A DNA stretch of 64,000 nt from Foliamicus sp963666765 (GCA_963666765.1 OY762933.1:1116001-1180000); one strand, 5' to 3'. Numbered from the stretch's first letter, positions 16,952 to 26,634 are shown. The notes: generated from the sequence alone by a model not told the origin. Numbers and translations are program-made.

Positions 16952-18702
16952 TGGACCTTCAGACGCTCACCTACATCGTTGTCGGGCTGTCGTTCGCGCT
17001 GTATATAGGTATCGCGTTCTGGTCCAAGGCGCGCACCACCGGCGACTTCTACGTGGCCGGCAAGCACGTGCACCCGGTGGCAAACGGCATGGCCACGGCG
17101 GCCGACTGGATGTCGGCGGCTTCCTTCATCTCCATGGCGGGGCTGATCGCGTTCCTGGGCTACGACAGTTCGGTCTACCTGATGGGCTGGACCGGCGGAT
17201 ACGTGTTGCTTGCGCTGCTGCTGGCGCCGTACCTGCGCCGCTTCGGCAAGTTCACCGTGCCCGAGTTCATCGGGGAGCGCTATGGCTCCGACGCCGCGCG
17301 CGTGGTGGCCGTAATCTGCCTCATCGTGATCTCGTTCACCTACGTTGCGGGGCAGATGCGCGGCGTCGGCATCGTGTTCTCGCGCTTCCTGAACGTGGAC
17401 ATCAGCGTGGGGCTGGCAGTCGGAATGGCCGTGGTGTTCCTGTATGCCGTGCTGGGCGGCATGAAGGGAATCACGTATACGCAGGTTGCGCAGTATTGCG
17501 TGCTCATCTTCGCCTACACGGTGCCGGCCGTGTTCATTTCGCTGCAGGTCACGGGCGTGGGCGTGCCGCAGGTCGCGTTCGGCAGCGACGTGCTAAGCGG
17601 CGGAGGCAGTCTGCTGACGACACTGGACCGCATTGTCACGGACCTCGGCTTTACCGCGTATACCAGCGGAGCGAAAGGCGCCGCGGACGTATTCTTCATC
17701 ACGCTGGCCCTGATGATCGGCACGGCGGGACTGCCGCATGTGCTGGTGCGCTTCTTCACCGTGCCCAAGGTGCGCCATGCGCGGGCCTCGGCCGGCTATG
17801 CGCTGCTTTTCATCGCCATTCTCTACACGACGGCCCCGGCGGTGGGCGCACTGGCCCGCCTGAACCTGACGACCACCATCCAGACGGGCGAAGTGTTCGA
17901 GGAAACCGCCAATCTGCCCTACGAAGAGCGGCCGGACTGGTTCAGGACCTGGGAGGAGACCGGCCTGCTCAGGTTCGAGGACAAGAACGGCGACGGGCGG
18001 ATCCAGTACTACAACGACGCCAACCCGGACTTTGCGCGGCTGGCGGAGGCGAACGGCTGGCGCGGCAACGAATTGACGGTGGACCGCGACATCATCGTGC
18101 TCGCCAATCCCGAAATCGCCGGACTGCCCAACTGGGTGATCGCGCTGGTCGCGGCCGGCGGCATCGCCGCCGCGCTGTCGACTGCCGCGGGCCTGCTGCT
18201 GGTGATATCGGCCGCGGTGTCGCATGACCTCATCAAGAGCGTGTTCGCCCGCAATATTTCCGAGCGAAACGAACTGAGGGCCGGCCGGATCAGCGCCGGG
18301 CTGGCGGTCCTGCTGGCGGGGTACCTCGGTTTCAATCCGCCGGGCTTCGTGGCGGAGGTGGTCGCGCTGGCATTCGGCCTGGCGGCCGCATCGCTGTTCC
18401 CGGCCATCCTGCTGGGGATTCTCTCGATGCGCGTGAACAAGCAGGGGGCGATTGCAGGCATGCTGACCGGGCTGCTGTTCACGATCGGCTACATCATCTA
18501 CTTCAAGGGCGTGTTCGTGGAGCCTTTTGCCGCCAACGTGCCCGAGAACTGGCTGTTCGGGATTTCGCCGGAAGGCATAGGCGCAGTGGGCGCCGCGATC
18601 AACCTGGCAGTGACCCTTGCGCTCAGCGCGCTGACGCCGGCGCCGCCGGAGTCTATCCAGGCGCTGGTGCGTCGTATCAGGGTGCCTTCAGGGAGCGGCT
18701 AG
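16951..18702 (+). CDS. Sodium:solute symporter, VC_2705 subfamily (ActP-like)
   Basis: This is a 583-residue SSS-family transporter with about 13 membrane helices. It contains the conserved GDFYVAGKHV, ADWMSAASFISMAG, FTVPEFIGERYG, GLPHVLVRFFTV and AAALSTAAGLLLVISAA segments. The loop EDKNGDGRIQYYND, near residue 340, is a hallmark of the VC_2705 subfamily and resembles a calcium-binding loop. It probably imports a short carboxylate, such as acetate or propionate, with Na+. Propionate would fit the adjacent methylmalonyl operon, but that is inference. It works with the DUF4212 subunit just upstream. Confidence 0.9.
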   Translation: MDLQTLTYIVVGLSFALYIGIAFWSKARTTGDFYVAGKHVHPVANGMATAADWMSAASFISMAGLIAFLGYDSSVYLMGWTGGYVLLALLLAPYLRRFGKFTVPEFIGERYGSDAARVVAVICLIVISFTYVAGQMRGVGIVFSRFLNVDISVGLAVGMAVVFLYAVLGGMKGITYTQVAQYCVLIFAYTVPAVFISLQVTGVGVPQVAFGSDVLSGGGSLLTTLDRIVTDLGFTAYTSGAKGAADVFFITLALMIGTAGLPHVLVRFFTVPKVRHARASAGYALLFIAILYTTAPAVGALARLNLTTTIQTGEVFEETANLPYEERPDWFRTWEETGLLRFEDKNGDGRIQYYNDANPDFARLAEANGWRGNELTVDRDIIVLANPEIAGLPNWVIALVAAGGIAAALSTAAGLLLVISAAVSHDLIKSVFARNISERNELRAGRISAGLAVLLAGYLGFNPPGFVAEVVALAFGLAAASLFPAILLGILSMRVNKQGAIAGMLTGLLFTIGYIIYFKGVFVEPFAANVPENWLFGISPEGIGAVGAAINLAVTLALSALTPAPPESIQALVRRIRVPSGSG

Positions 18703-18705
18703 CCG

Positions 18706-19956
18706 TTACCACTTCCAGTCGAACATCAGCCACGCCTTGGTTGTGTCCGTGGCGTGATCATCCGCTGAATAGGTGGCTATCTTGAACAGGACCGAGAGAT
18801 TGTCCCGTAGCGGGTAGGTAATTGCCAGGCCCAGTTCCTGTCCGTAGTCGGCGCCGCCCGAATCGGCCTGAAAATCGTGAAACACGCCGGTCACGGTTGC
18901 GCCGGCGACATTGCCGGAAACGCTCAGCCAGGTGTCGCGGACGCCGGTGGCGGGCGCAATCAGAAACTTGTCGGTCCAGCCCTGGAACTTGTGCAGCGTG
19001 GCGGCCGGGAAGCGAAACTGGGCCATGCCCTCATCGCTGCCGACCACTTCGTAGGCAGCGGTCACGTTCAGCCCGCCCAGCTTGACGTCGCCCTGAAGCA
19101 GGTAGTGCATGGCGTCATACGAAACCGGGTTGTCGCCGTAGTCGCTCTGGCTTGAGACCGCGGCGGTAATCGTGAGCGGGTCGAACGCCCCCACGTACTC
19201 CAGCCCAAAGGTGGAGTTGGCGTTGGCGGGGCCGTTGTCGTTTTCCAGGTCCCATAGGTAGGCGTACCCGGCCAGCGTGTGCCCGGGGGCGGCCTCGACG
19301 GACGCACGCAACGCATGGGAATTGCCGTACCAGTCGCCCGGCTGCGCGCCGTCCCCCGGCCCGAAGATACGGTTGATGTTGTGCACGTAGGCGTAGTCCA
19401 GGTTCAGTGCGCCGGCGGAAGTCTGCACGCGCAGGCCGTCGTAGGTCTGTTCGTTGTTGCGGTAGGCCACGCCGCCCATAAAGCGCTGGGTTCCGTGGTT
19501 GATCCGCTGGCGGCCCAGGGTCAGCGTGACATTCTGCTGGCTGAATTTCACAAAGGCCTGGTTGAGATCAAATCCGTCGGGATCGGCCACGACCGGATAC
19601 CTGCCCTTGCCGTTTGTCGTGGAATTGAAATCCTCGATTCCCAGGATCAGCGAATAATCCGTCTCGACGCCGAACGACAGGGAACCGGACTCGGCCGAAT
19701 TCCAGGTCAGGCGGGCCCGGGCCGTGGACGCCAGCGCGTCCTCGTCGATCCCGTCCTGCGAAACCGACTCCAGGCGGTAGCGAAATCCCAGTGCGGTCTT
19801 GCCGCCCGCCACCGCTTCGCCTATGTCAGCTGCGTAAGCGGCCGGCGCAACCAGGGAGGCCACGAATACCGCGTATGCAAACAGAGCCGGGCGGAGAGTC
19901 CTTCCTCCCCGTGATCTCACGCGCACCCGGGCATGTTTCAGACTTGCAGCCCGCAT
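18706..19956 (-). CDS. Outer-membrane porin, alginate-export-like
   Basis: This is a 416-residue protein with a signal peptide (cleavage near AAYAA-D at about residue 42) and a beta-barrel composition: alternating hydrophobic strands, many Gly/Tyr/Asn, and the C-terminal aromatic residue (FDWKW) expected for BAM recognition. Segments such as FRYRLESVSQDG, FVKFSQQNVTLTLGRQRINHG and YDGLRVQT resemble alginate-export/OprE-type porins. It is convergent with the symporter (3-nt gap), so the two could deliver the same solute, but no motif fixes the substrate. Confidence 0.75.
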   Translation of the reverse strand: MRAASLKHARVRVRSRGGRTLRPALFAYAVFVASLVAPAAYAADIGEAVAGGKTALGFRYRLESVSQDGIDEDALASTARARLTWNSAESGSLSFGVETDYSLILGIEDFNSTTNGKGRYPVVADPDGFDLNQAFVKFSQQNVTLTLGRQRINHGTQRFMGGVAYRNNEQTYDGLRVQTSAGALNLDYAYVHNINRIFGPGDGAQPGDWYGNSHALRASVEAAPGHTLAGYAYLWDLENDNGPANANSTFGLEYVGAFDPLTITAAVSSQSDYGDNPVSYDAMHYLLQGDVKLGGLNVTAAYEVVGSDEGMAQFRFPAATLHKFQGWTDKFLIAPATGVRDTWLSVSGNVAGATVTGVFHDFQADSGGADYGQELGLAITYPLRDNLSVLFKIATYSADDHATDTTKAWLMFDWKW

Positions 19957-20062
19957 AGGTCACCAAGAAACTTGCGACTATTGGCTGCGAAGTTTACAAC
20001 TAATTGAGTCCGCGAACACGCCAGGGCCTTTCACCGGTCGCGCCAAAAATCCCTGCCCACGG

Positions 20063-20091
20063 TTGCCGTCGCGGGGGTTGGCGCGGATAAT
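20063..20091 (+). promoter_or_regulatory. Promoter of icd
   Basis: TTGCCG (20063-20068) and GATAAT (20086-20091) are separated by exactly 17 nt. A strong AAGGA ribosome site and the ATG follow about 35 nt downstream. Confidence 0.6.
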
Positions 20092-20128
20092 GCCCGCGCA
20101 TCGGACACAAGAAGTAAGGAAAAGCGGA

Positions 20129-21418
20129 ATGCAAATCCCGGAACAAGGCGAAAAAATCACCATGAACGGCGCCGGACTTGTCGTGCCGGACCGTCCCATC
20201 ATTCCCTTCATCCGCGGAGACGGCACCGGCCGGGATATCTGGCGCGCCACGGAACGCGTATTGGACGCCGCCGTTTCGGCCGCCTACGGAGGGAAGCGGC
20301 AGCTGGTGTGGATGGAAGTCTACGCGGGCGAGGCGGCCCAGGAGAAATTCGATTCCTGGCTGCCCGACGAAACCATCGAGGCCTTCCGGGAATACCTGGT
20401 TGCCATTAAGGGACCGCTGACAACGCCGGTGGGCGGCGGGATCCGGTCGCTCAACGTGGCCATCCGCCAGTTGCTCGACCTATACGTGTGCCTGAGGCCG
20501 GTGCGCTGGTTCGAAGGCGTGCCTTCGCCGGTTCGCGACCCGGGCGCCGTGGACATGGTGATCTTTCGCGAGAACACCGAGGACATCTACGCGGGCGCCG
20601 AATTCGAAGAGGGACAGTCCGAAACCGGCCGCTTTCTCGAACTGTTGAAGGAACATTTCCCGGAGCGTTATGCGCGCATCCGTTTTCCCGGAACCTCCGG
20701 CCTCGGCATCAAGCCCGTATCAAGGGAAGGTTCGCAGCGCCTGGTACGCGCGGCGCTGGATTACGCACTGGCGCATGAGCGCCGCAGTGTCACCCTGGTG
20801 CATAAGGGCAACATCATGAAATACACCGAGGGCGCGTTCCGCAACTGGGCCTACGACCTGGCGGAGAACGGCTACGGCGCGAGCTTCTATACCTGGCGGC
20901 AATGGGACCGGACCAATGAGAAGCATGGGGAGCAGGCGGCGAATGCCGAGCAGAAGAAGGCCCTGGACGGCGGCGCCATCCTGGTGAAGGACGCAATCGC
21001 CGACATTGCGCTGCAGCAGGTGCTTACCCGGGCCCACAGCTTTGACGTGATCGCCACGACCAACCTGAACGGCGACTACCTTTCCGACGCGCTGGCCGCG
21101 CAGGTCGGCGGGATAGGCATCGCTCCGGGCGGCAACATCAACGGCGACACCGGCCATGCGGTATTCGAAGCCACCCACGGCACGGCGCCCAAGTACGCCG
21201 ACAAGGACATGGTCAACCCGGGTTCGCTGATTCTTTCCGGCGAAATGATGCTGCGGCATCTGGGCTGGAACGAGGCCGCCGACAGGATCATTGCCGCGAT
21301 GAACGCCGTAATCGGCGACCGCACCGTAACCTACGACTTCCACCGCCTGATGGAAGGCGCCACCAAGGTCAAGTGCAGTGAGTTCGGGGACCTGCTGATC
21401 GCCAAGATGGGGGCCTGA
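20129..21418 (+). CDS. icd: NADP-dependent isocitrate dehydrogenase
   Basis: This is a 429-residue TCA-cycle enzyme of the E. coli Icd type. It has FIRGDGTGRDIW, KGPLTTPVGGGIRSLN with the regulatory/substrate serine, FRENTEDIYAGAEFE, HKGNIMKYTEGAFRNW, TNLNGDYLSDA and ATHGTAPKYADKD. The ATG at 20129 was chosen because AAGGAAAA lies just upstream and it matches the family N-terminus; the frame stays open further upstream without a ribosome site. It stands alone, behind its own promoter. Confidence 0.96.
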   Translation: MQIPEQGEKITMNGAGLVVPDRPIIPFIRGDGTGRDIWRATERVLDAAVSAAYGGKRQLVWMEVYAGEAAQEKFDSWLPDETIEAFREYLVAIKGPLTTPVGGGIRSLNVAIRQLLDLYVCLRPVRWFEGVPSPVRDPGAVDMVIFRENTEDIYAGAEFEEGQSETGRFLELLKEHFPERYARIRFPGTSGLGIKPVSREGSQRLVRAALDYALAHERRSVTLVHKGNIMKYTEGAFRNWAYDLAENGYGASFYTWRQWDRTNEKHGEQAANAEQKKALDGGAILVKDAIADIALQQVLTRAHSFDVIATTNLNGDYLSDALAAQVGGIGIAPGGNINGDTGHAVFEATHGTAPKYADKDMVNPGSLILSGEMMLRHLGWNEAADRIIAAMNAVIGDRTVTYDFHRLMEGATKVKCSEFGDLLIAKMGA

Positions 21419-21491
21419 GGCGGCGCCCGGCAGGGATGATATGCTTTTGAGCCCTTTCGTGGCTTCAGGCTGTTGCCAGAGGATTCAAGAC

Positions 21492-22598
21492 ATGAATCTT
21501 AAAGACATAAATCCAATAACCATGCGCATCCTTCCCGTGCTGCTTGGCGCGCTGCTTGTGTTCGGCGTGGCCCAGACCCAGGAAATGGACCATGAGGAAA
21601 TGGACCATCAGAGCATGGACCATGAGGGAATGGATCACGAGGGAATGGGCGATGACGCAATGGACCATTCCGGGCATCACAGCATGACCCAGGAGGAATA
21701 CGACCTGTTGCGGGAGAAGGTGCTTCCCTATCGGAATTACACCAACGAACAGATCATGGACAACATGATGCAGATGCCGCCCACCCACGAACGCTACGTC
21801 AGCGATCCCGAACTCGAGGGCGATCTGGGCATCATTGTTCTCACCCACGGCGCTTTCGAGCCGGGCGACACCTTCTTCGCCAACTCGCTCACCGGCCTGG
21901 CCCGTCAGCACCCGCTCGCCATCGGCTTCGGCATGGCGATGATGAACGGCAACCACATCCAGTCGGCGATCGACCAGCTTGAGGATGCGGGCGCGAAGAA
22001 GATCGTGGTGGTGCCCGGCGCGCTATCGGCCAATGGAACCGTTTACGAACAGTGGGCCTATTACCTTGGCGAGCGCGAGGAAGCTGCCTACCTGCCGGCA
22101 CCCCGCGTCACCTCGAACGTGCCCATGACTTTCGCCCCGCCGCTGGCCGAACATCCCATGGCCGCCCGGATGCTGCTGGATCACGCGCTGGAAATCAGCA
22201 GCAACCCCGGTAACGAATTCCTGCTCATCGTCGGTCACGGCCCGGCCGAACCCGAGGACAATGTCATCGACCTGAAGCGGCTTGAGCAACACGCAGAAAG
22301 TGTCAAGGCCTCGGGAGGATTCGCCGAGGTCAAAGCCTACAATTTCCAGGACGATTCCCCGCCGGAGATTCGCAACGCCAACGTCGAAACCATGCGCGGC
22401 TGGATCGAAGAAGCCAGCGCCGCCGGGCTGGACGTGATCATGGTGGGCTACCTGCTGTCCACACGCGGCATCCAGCACAAGATCCCGGTTGATTTCGCCG
22501 GCCTTGATTTCACCTTCAACGAAAAAGGCATGTCCGCCCACCCGGACTTCCCCAGTTGGGTCGAAACCAACGCCCTGGAAACCGCCGGCCGACTCTAG
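21492..22598 (+). CDS. Exported CbiX/sirohydrochlorin-chelatase-like protein with Met/His/Asp-rich repeat
   Basis: This is a 368-residue protein. Residues ~11-29 form a signal sequence (MRILPVLLGALLVFGVAQ). Residues 31-65 are a tandem MDHxxM-type repeat (seven or so MDH units) of the kind seen in periplasmic copper-binding proteins. The rest looks like two CbiX half-domains: IVLTHGAFEPGDT with His119, IVVVPGALSANGTV, and a second LLIVGHGPAEPED with His249, matching the metal-site histidines of type II chelatases. ATG 21492 has AGAGGA upstream; an in-frame ATG at 21522 is possible. An exported chelatase fold suggests metal sensing, delivery or scavenging rather than cobalamin synthesis. Confidence 0.72.
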   Translation: MNLKDINPITMRILPVLLGALLVFGVAQTQEMDHEEMDHQSMDHEGMDHEGMGDDAMDHSGHHSMTQEEYDLLREKVLPYRNYTNEQIMDNMMQMPPTHERYVSDPELEGDLGIIVLTHGAFEPGDTFFANSLTGLARQHPLAIGFGMAMMNGNHIQSAIDQLEDAGAKKIVVVPGALSANGTVYEQWAYYLGEREEAAYLPAPRVTSNVPMTFAPPLAEHPMAARMLLDHALEISSNPGNEFLLIVGHGPAEPEDNVIDLKRLEQHAESVKASGGFAEVKAYNFQDDSPPEIRNANVETMRGWIEEASAAGLDVIMVGYLLSTRGIQHKIPVDFAGLDFTFNEKGMSAHPDFPSWVETNALETAGRL

Positions 22599-22672
22599 AC
22601 AGAAACGGGGCGTTCCGCCGCTTGGCAGGCGTCCCAATCCATGATGAATCAGTAAATGCCGCGAGAAGCAGC

Positions 22673-23851
22673 GTGACTGGCCGCAATCGTTCTCACATTC
22701 TGCCGCGCGCCGCGCTGACGCTTGCAACGGTCGCTGCGCTGTGCGCCCAGGCGCAGGCTCAGGTCTTCGAGTCCGAGGAGCATCGCTTCCGCGTTGTCAC
22801 GGTGGTGGCGGGCGTGAAGCATCCCTGGAGCATCGCTTTTCTGCCGGATGGCGACATGCTCTTCACGCAGCGCACCGGCGAATTGCGCATGGTGCGTGAC
22901 GGCAGGCTGCTGGAGCAGCCGCTCGCCGGCGTCCCCGACGCTCAGGTCCGGGGCCAGGGCGGGCTTCAGGAGATCGCGGCCCACCCGGACTTCGAGGCCA
23001 ATCGCATCGTCTATCTGAGCTACTCCAAGGCCGAAGGCGAACGCAGCACCACCGCCCTGGCGCGCGCCCGGCTCGAGGGAGACCGTCTCCGCGAAGTCGA
23101 GGAAATCTTCGAGGCCGAGGCCTGGAGCGGCGCCGCGGGACATTTCGGCGCAAAGATCGCCTTCGACGGCAACGGGCACCTGTTCATGTCCGTTGGCGAT
23201 CGCCAGGCACGGCCCCAGGGAAACCTGGAAGGCCATCCCGCGCAGGCGCTCGACAGCCACGCAGGCGCCATTGTGAGGCTCAGGGAAGACGGCTCCGTGC
23301 CCGATGACAATCCCTTTGCGGGCCATCCAGGCGCTTTGCCGGAGATCTGGAGCTATGGCCACCGCAATCCCCAGGGTCTGGACTACCACCCGGCGACCGG
23401 ACGGCTATGGTCAACCGAGCATGGACCTCAGGGCGGCGACGAGCTCAACCTGATCCTGCCGGGCCTGAATTACGGCTGGCCGGTGATCGGCTTCGGGGTG
23501 AACTATGTCACGGCAACGCCGATTCACGCCGCCAGCGAGCGCGAAGGCATGGAGCAGCCCATGACCTACTGGACCCCGTCCATCGGCGCTTCCGGCCTGA
23601 TTGTTTACGAAGGCGACGCTTTCCCGCGCTGGCGCGGCGACCTGTTCGCCGGGGGCCTGGCCCGCAAGCATCGCCGCCTGTCGCGCATCCGCACGGACGA
23701 TGAAGGCCGCGTGGTGGCCCGCGAACCGCTGCTGCCGGATGTCTACCGGCTGCGCGATGTCCGCCAGGGGCCGGACGGATTTATCTACCTGGCCACCGAC
23801 GACCGCAGCGGCCAACTCACGGACATAGTGCGGGTCGAACCGGCGGACTGA
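22673..23851 (+). CDS. PQQ-dependent aldose sugar dehydrogenase (YliI/Asd family), periplasmic
   Basis: This is a 392-residue protein with a GTG start, signal peptide (ends AQAQA) and a six-bladed propeller. Motifs are VKHPWSIAFLPDGDMLFTQRTGEL, GQGGLQEIAAHPDF, HFGAKIAFDGNGHLFMSVGDR, SYGHRNPQGLDYHP, STEHGPQGGDELN and NYGWPVI, closely matching soluble aldose dehydrogenases that oxidise sugars with PQQ and calcium. It follows the CbiX-like gene by 74 nt on the same strand and is convergent with the DUF1838 gene. The GTG was chosen as the only start giving a clean signal peptide; no strong ribosome site is seen. Confidence 0.88.
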   Translation: MTGRNRSHILPRAALTLATVAALCAQAQAQVFESEEHRFRVVTVVAGVKHPWSIAFLPDGDMLFTQRTGELRMVRDGRLLEQPLAGVPDAQVRGQGGLQEIAAHPDFEANRIVYLSYSKAEGERSTTALARARLEGDRLREVEEIFEAEAWSGAAGHFGAKIAFDGNGHLFMSVGDRQARPQGNLEGHPAQALDSHAGAIVRLREDGSVPDDNPFAGHPGALPEIWSYGHRNPQGLDYHPATGRLWSTEHGPQGGDELNLILPGLNYGWPVIGFGVNYVTATPIHAASEREGMEQPMTYWTPSIGASGLIVYEGDAFPRWRGDLFAGGLARKHRRLSRIRTDDEGRVVAREPLLPDVYRLRDVRQGPDGFIYLATDDRSGQLTDIVRVEPAD

Positions 23852-23857
23852 GTCCTC

Positions 23858-24742
23858 TCAGTCTTCCCGGGCGTCGACCACCTTCTTGAAATAGGTCCAG
23901 CTCGTTTCGTTGGGCCGGTCGTCGTCCAGCGGCGGCGCGTGCCGATACAGGGGGAAGTGTTCCTCGATCACGGCCCGGAAATCCGCCGGGACATTCTCGT
24001 AGTCGCCGACCTTGCGGCCTCCGGCGTGGAAATACATCTTGCCCGTGCGTGAGCCCATTTCCATCCACGGCAGCCACTGCGCCAGGCGCACCCAGCCGAC
24101 GAATGTGCCTGCCGAATCGCTGTCCGCATCCAGCAGGTCATCCAGCTTGCCCTTGAAATTGAACATCTCCGTGGCGTGATACGTGCCGCCCACGTATTTC
24201 TGGTAATCGCCCGCCAGGGGGTTGTTGTAGAACAGCGGCACCGCCGCCGTCCACCACCAGTCGTTCCCCTGCGTCACGATGGGCAGCTGAAACTCCGAGC
24301 CGTCACGGCGAAGCGGAAACTGGGCCGGCTGGTTGACCGGGTCGTTGGCGACATGGACCACTTCGACGGTCTTGCCCGTATAGGGGTTCTCCCAGGTGTC
24401 CAGCATTTCTCCCGTGACGGGATCCTGGTATACGAGAATCTCCCGCGTAATCAGACGAAAGCCCGTGCCGCGCTCGGGATCCTCCACGGTGGCGCAACGG
24501 CGCACGTTGATGCCTTCCACGCGAAACAGCCTGAGGTCCGGCTGCCCCGCGACATGCCCGTAGGCAATCCCGGTCCACCAGAAAAAGGACTCCTTGCCGT
24601 CGAGCGTGGAGCATTGCACCTTGCGCCAGGCGGTCAGGCGCCCTTCGGCCGTGTCCAGCCCCGCCGCGGAAGCGGCGTGAGCCATGCCGGCCAGCAGCAA
24701 GCCGGCCAGTACCGGCGCGCAGATTCGTCCCAATGACTTCAT
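23858..24742 (-). CDS. DUF1838 family exported protein
   Basis: This is a 294-residue protein with a signal peptide (cleavage after HAASAA). The mature part has the DUF1838 pattern: WRKVQCSTLDGKESFFWWTG, LFRVEGINVRRC, YQDPVTGEMLDTWENPYTGKTVEV, WWWTAAVPLFYNNPL and WVRLAQWLPWMEMGSRTGKMYFHA. The family has no assigned biochemical function. Its neighbours on both sides are unrelated by family, so context says little. Confidence 0.82.
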   Translation of the reverse strand: MKSLGRICAPVLAGLLLAGMAHAASAAGLDTAEGRLTAWRKVQCSTLDGKESFFWWTGIAYGHVAGQPDLRLFRVEGINVRRCATVEDPERGTGFRLITREILVYQDPVTGEMLDTWENPYTGKTVEVVHVANDPVNQPAQFPLRRDGSEFQLPIVTQGNDWWWTAAVPLFYNNPLAGDYQKYVGGTYHATEMFNFKGKLDDLLDADSDSAGTFVGWVRLAQWLPWMEMGSRTGKMYFHAGGRKVGDYENVPADFRAVIEEHFPLYRHAPPLDDDRPNETSWTYFKKVVDARED

Positions 24743-24810
24743 GAAATTCTCCCGTCTGCCAAGACTGCATCCGCCGCGAGCCCGCGGCGGCGGCTGTATA
24801 GAATAACCCC

Positions 24811-25614
24811 ATGAACTTTTCCGTCACAGGGGTTCTCGTCGGGAACCTGGCGCTGGTACTGGGAATCATGGTTGCGCTGTGGCTGATCAGCCTGCGGCTG
24901 CGCGACACCAGCATCGTCGATCTCTTCTGGGGCCTGGGGTTCGCGGTGATCGCCGTCGCGACGCTTTGGCGCACGGGCGGCATTTCGCCGCGGGCCTGGC
25001 TGCTGACCCTGCTGACCATGCTCTGGTCGCTGCGCTACAGCTGGCATTTGTGGCGCCGCAACGTCGGGCATGGAGAAGACTACCGCTACGCCTCCATGCG
25101 CGAGAAGACCGAGGCCGCCGGCCGTTCCTGGAACCTGCGCAGCCTGTTCGTCGTTTTTCTGCTGCAGGGCGGGATCCTCTGGCTCGTTTCGCTGCCGGTC
25201 CAGCTCGGCCAGTTGTACGCGCAGCCGGTCACGCTGGGCTGGGCGGCGCTGGCCGGGATCGCGCTGTGGATCGCCGGCATGCTGTTCGAAGCCATAGGCG
25301 ATGCGCAACTCAAGCGTTTCCGGGCCGATCCGGACAACCGCGGCAAAGTCCTTGAGACCGGGCTGTGGCGATATACCCGCCACCCCAACTACTTCGGCAA
25401 CGCCTGTTTGTGGTGGGGCATCTGGCTGTTGGCCGCGGAAGTGGACGCCGCCGCCTGGGCCTTCTTCAGCCCGGCGTTGATGACCTGGGCCCTGCTGAAA
25501 TTCTCCGGCGTGCCGATTCTCGAGAAGCACCTGGCGGCCACCCGCCCGGGCTACGAGGATTACATGAAGCGCACCAGCATGTTCTTCCCGCTGCCGCCGA
25601 AGAAAACGGCTTAG
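24811..25614 (+). CDS. DUF1295 membrane protein (steroid 5-alpha-reductase-like fold)
   Basis: This is a 267-residue integral membrane protein with about six helices. DTSIVDLFWGLGFAV near residue 35, SLRYSWHLWRRN, and the C-terminal TGLWRYTRHPNYFGNACLWWG NADPH-binding-type signature followed by EKHLAATRPGYEDY are typical of DUF1295 and related ICMT or steroid-reductase-like enzymes. A reductase or methyltransferase acting on a lipid is likely, but the substrate is unknown. It lies 18 nt upstream of the VWA gene. Confidence 0.87.
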   Translation: MNFSVTGVLVGNLALVLGIMVALWLISLRLRDTSIVDLFWGLGFAVIAVATLWRTGGISPRAWLLTLLTMLWSLRYSWHLWRRNVGHGEDYRYASMREKTEAAGRSWNLRSLFVVFLLQGGILWLVSLPVQLGQLYAQPVTLGWAALAGIALWIAGMLFEAIGDAQLKRFRADPDNRGKVLETGLWRYTRHPNYFGNACLWWGIWLLAAEVDAAAWAFFSPALMTWALLKFSGVPILEKHLAATRPGYEDYMKRTSMFFPLPPKKTA

Positions 25615-25632
25615 GACCCGTAGGCGCCAGGC

Positions 25633-26634
25633 ATGCCGGGCAAACGGTTCAAGCGCGAGGAGCAGGGGCTCAACCTGTCGTTCCTCGATGTCGTTTGCTG
25701 CGGCTTCGGGGCCGTCATCCTGTTGCTCGTGATCACCAAGATCCACGAACCGGTCATCATTGAGCGCAGCCGCGACGAGCTCGAGGGGCTGATCCTTATG
25801 CTGGAGCGCGAGCTGTTCGAAATCCGCGGCGAAACAACGGTGCTGCGGCGCGACCTTGATCCGCTTCGCGCCGAGACCGCCGAAAGCGTGCGCCGGGTGA
25901 GCCGGACCCGGCGCGAGGTGGAGGCAGCCGAAGAGCGCCACTTTGCCGCCAGGGAGACCGCGGCGGAGGGCAGCAACGAGGCCGGACAACTGCTGGCGGC
26001 GCGCCAGGAACTCACCGAGGAGATGGAGCGCCTGCTGGCCGACTACCGCCCGCCCCCCAACGACACGACGGTGGGCGGAATCCCGGTGGACAGCGAGTAC
26101 ATCATTTTCGTGATCGACACCTCGGGCAGCATGGTGGGCAACGCCTGGCCGGCAGTACAGCGGCTGGTTGCCGAAACGTTGCGCGTCTATCCCACGGTCA
26201 AGGGGATCCAGGTGCTCAACGACGAGGGGCAGTACCTGTTCTCGTCCTTTGCGCGCAGGTGGATTCCGGATTCGCCGTCACGGCGCCAGTCCATCATCCG
26301 CGCCATCGCCAACTGGCAGGCCTATTCGGACTCCAATCCCGCCGAAGGGATCGTCGAAGCCATTTCGACCTTCTACGACGAGGGCAGGAAGGTGAGCATC
26401 TACGTGTTCGGCGACGACTTTTCGCAGGGCTCGGCCGAGTCCCTGGTGCGCTACGTGGAGCGGATCAACGAGGCCGACCGTTTCGGAAACTGCCTGGTCA
26501 GGATCCACGCGGTGGGTTTCCCCGTTCTACTGCGTGGCGGCGCATTCGGCCAGGCCAGCCGCTTCGCCAATCTGATGCGGGTGCTCTGCGAGCGCAACTG
26601 CGGGACCTTCGTCGCCCGCCCCACGCTCGGTTAG
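25633..26634 (+). CDS. Membrane-anchored coiled-coil VWA-domain protein
   Basis: This is a 333-residue protein. Residues 15-35 (SFLDVVCCGFGAVILLLVI) form a single membrane anchor with a Cys-Cys-Gly-Phe-Gly signature. Residues ~40-135 are charged coiled coil. A VWA domain spans ~155-325 with the metal-site motif DTSGSM at 162-167. The C-terminus contains paired cysteines (CERNC). The VWA domain most likely mediates metal-dependent protein contact at the membrane. The TerB-like gene 110 nt downstream on the same strand is a plausible partner. Confidence 0.8.
   Translation: MPGKRFKREEQGLNLSFLDVVCCGFGAVILLLVITKIHEPVIIERSRDELEGLILMLERELFEIRGETTVLRRDLDPLRAETAESVRRVSRTRREVEAAEERHFAARETAAEGSNEAGQLLAARQELTEEMERLLADYRPPPNDTTVGGIPVDSEYIIFVIDTSGSMVGNAWPAVQRLVAETLRVYPTVKGIQVLNDEGQYLFSSFARRWIPDSPSRRQSIIRAIANWQAYSDSNPAEGIVEAISTFYDEGRKVSIYVFGDDFSQGSAESLVRYVERINEADRFGNCLVRIHAVGFPVLLRGGAFGQASRFANLMRVLCERNCGTFVARPTLG

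Noticed and set aside
21582..21680. A DNA-level tandem repeat that could be read as a CRISPR-like or satellite repeat
   Set aside because: It is in-frame coding sequence for the Met-Asp-His repeat of the exported CbiX-like protein, without spacers. No CRISPR array is seen anywhere in the window.
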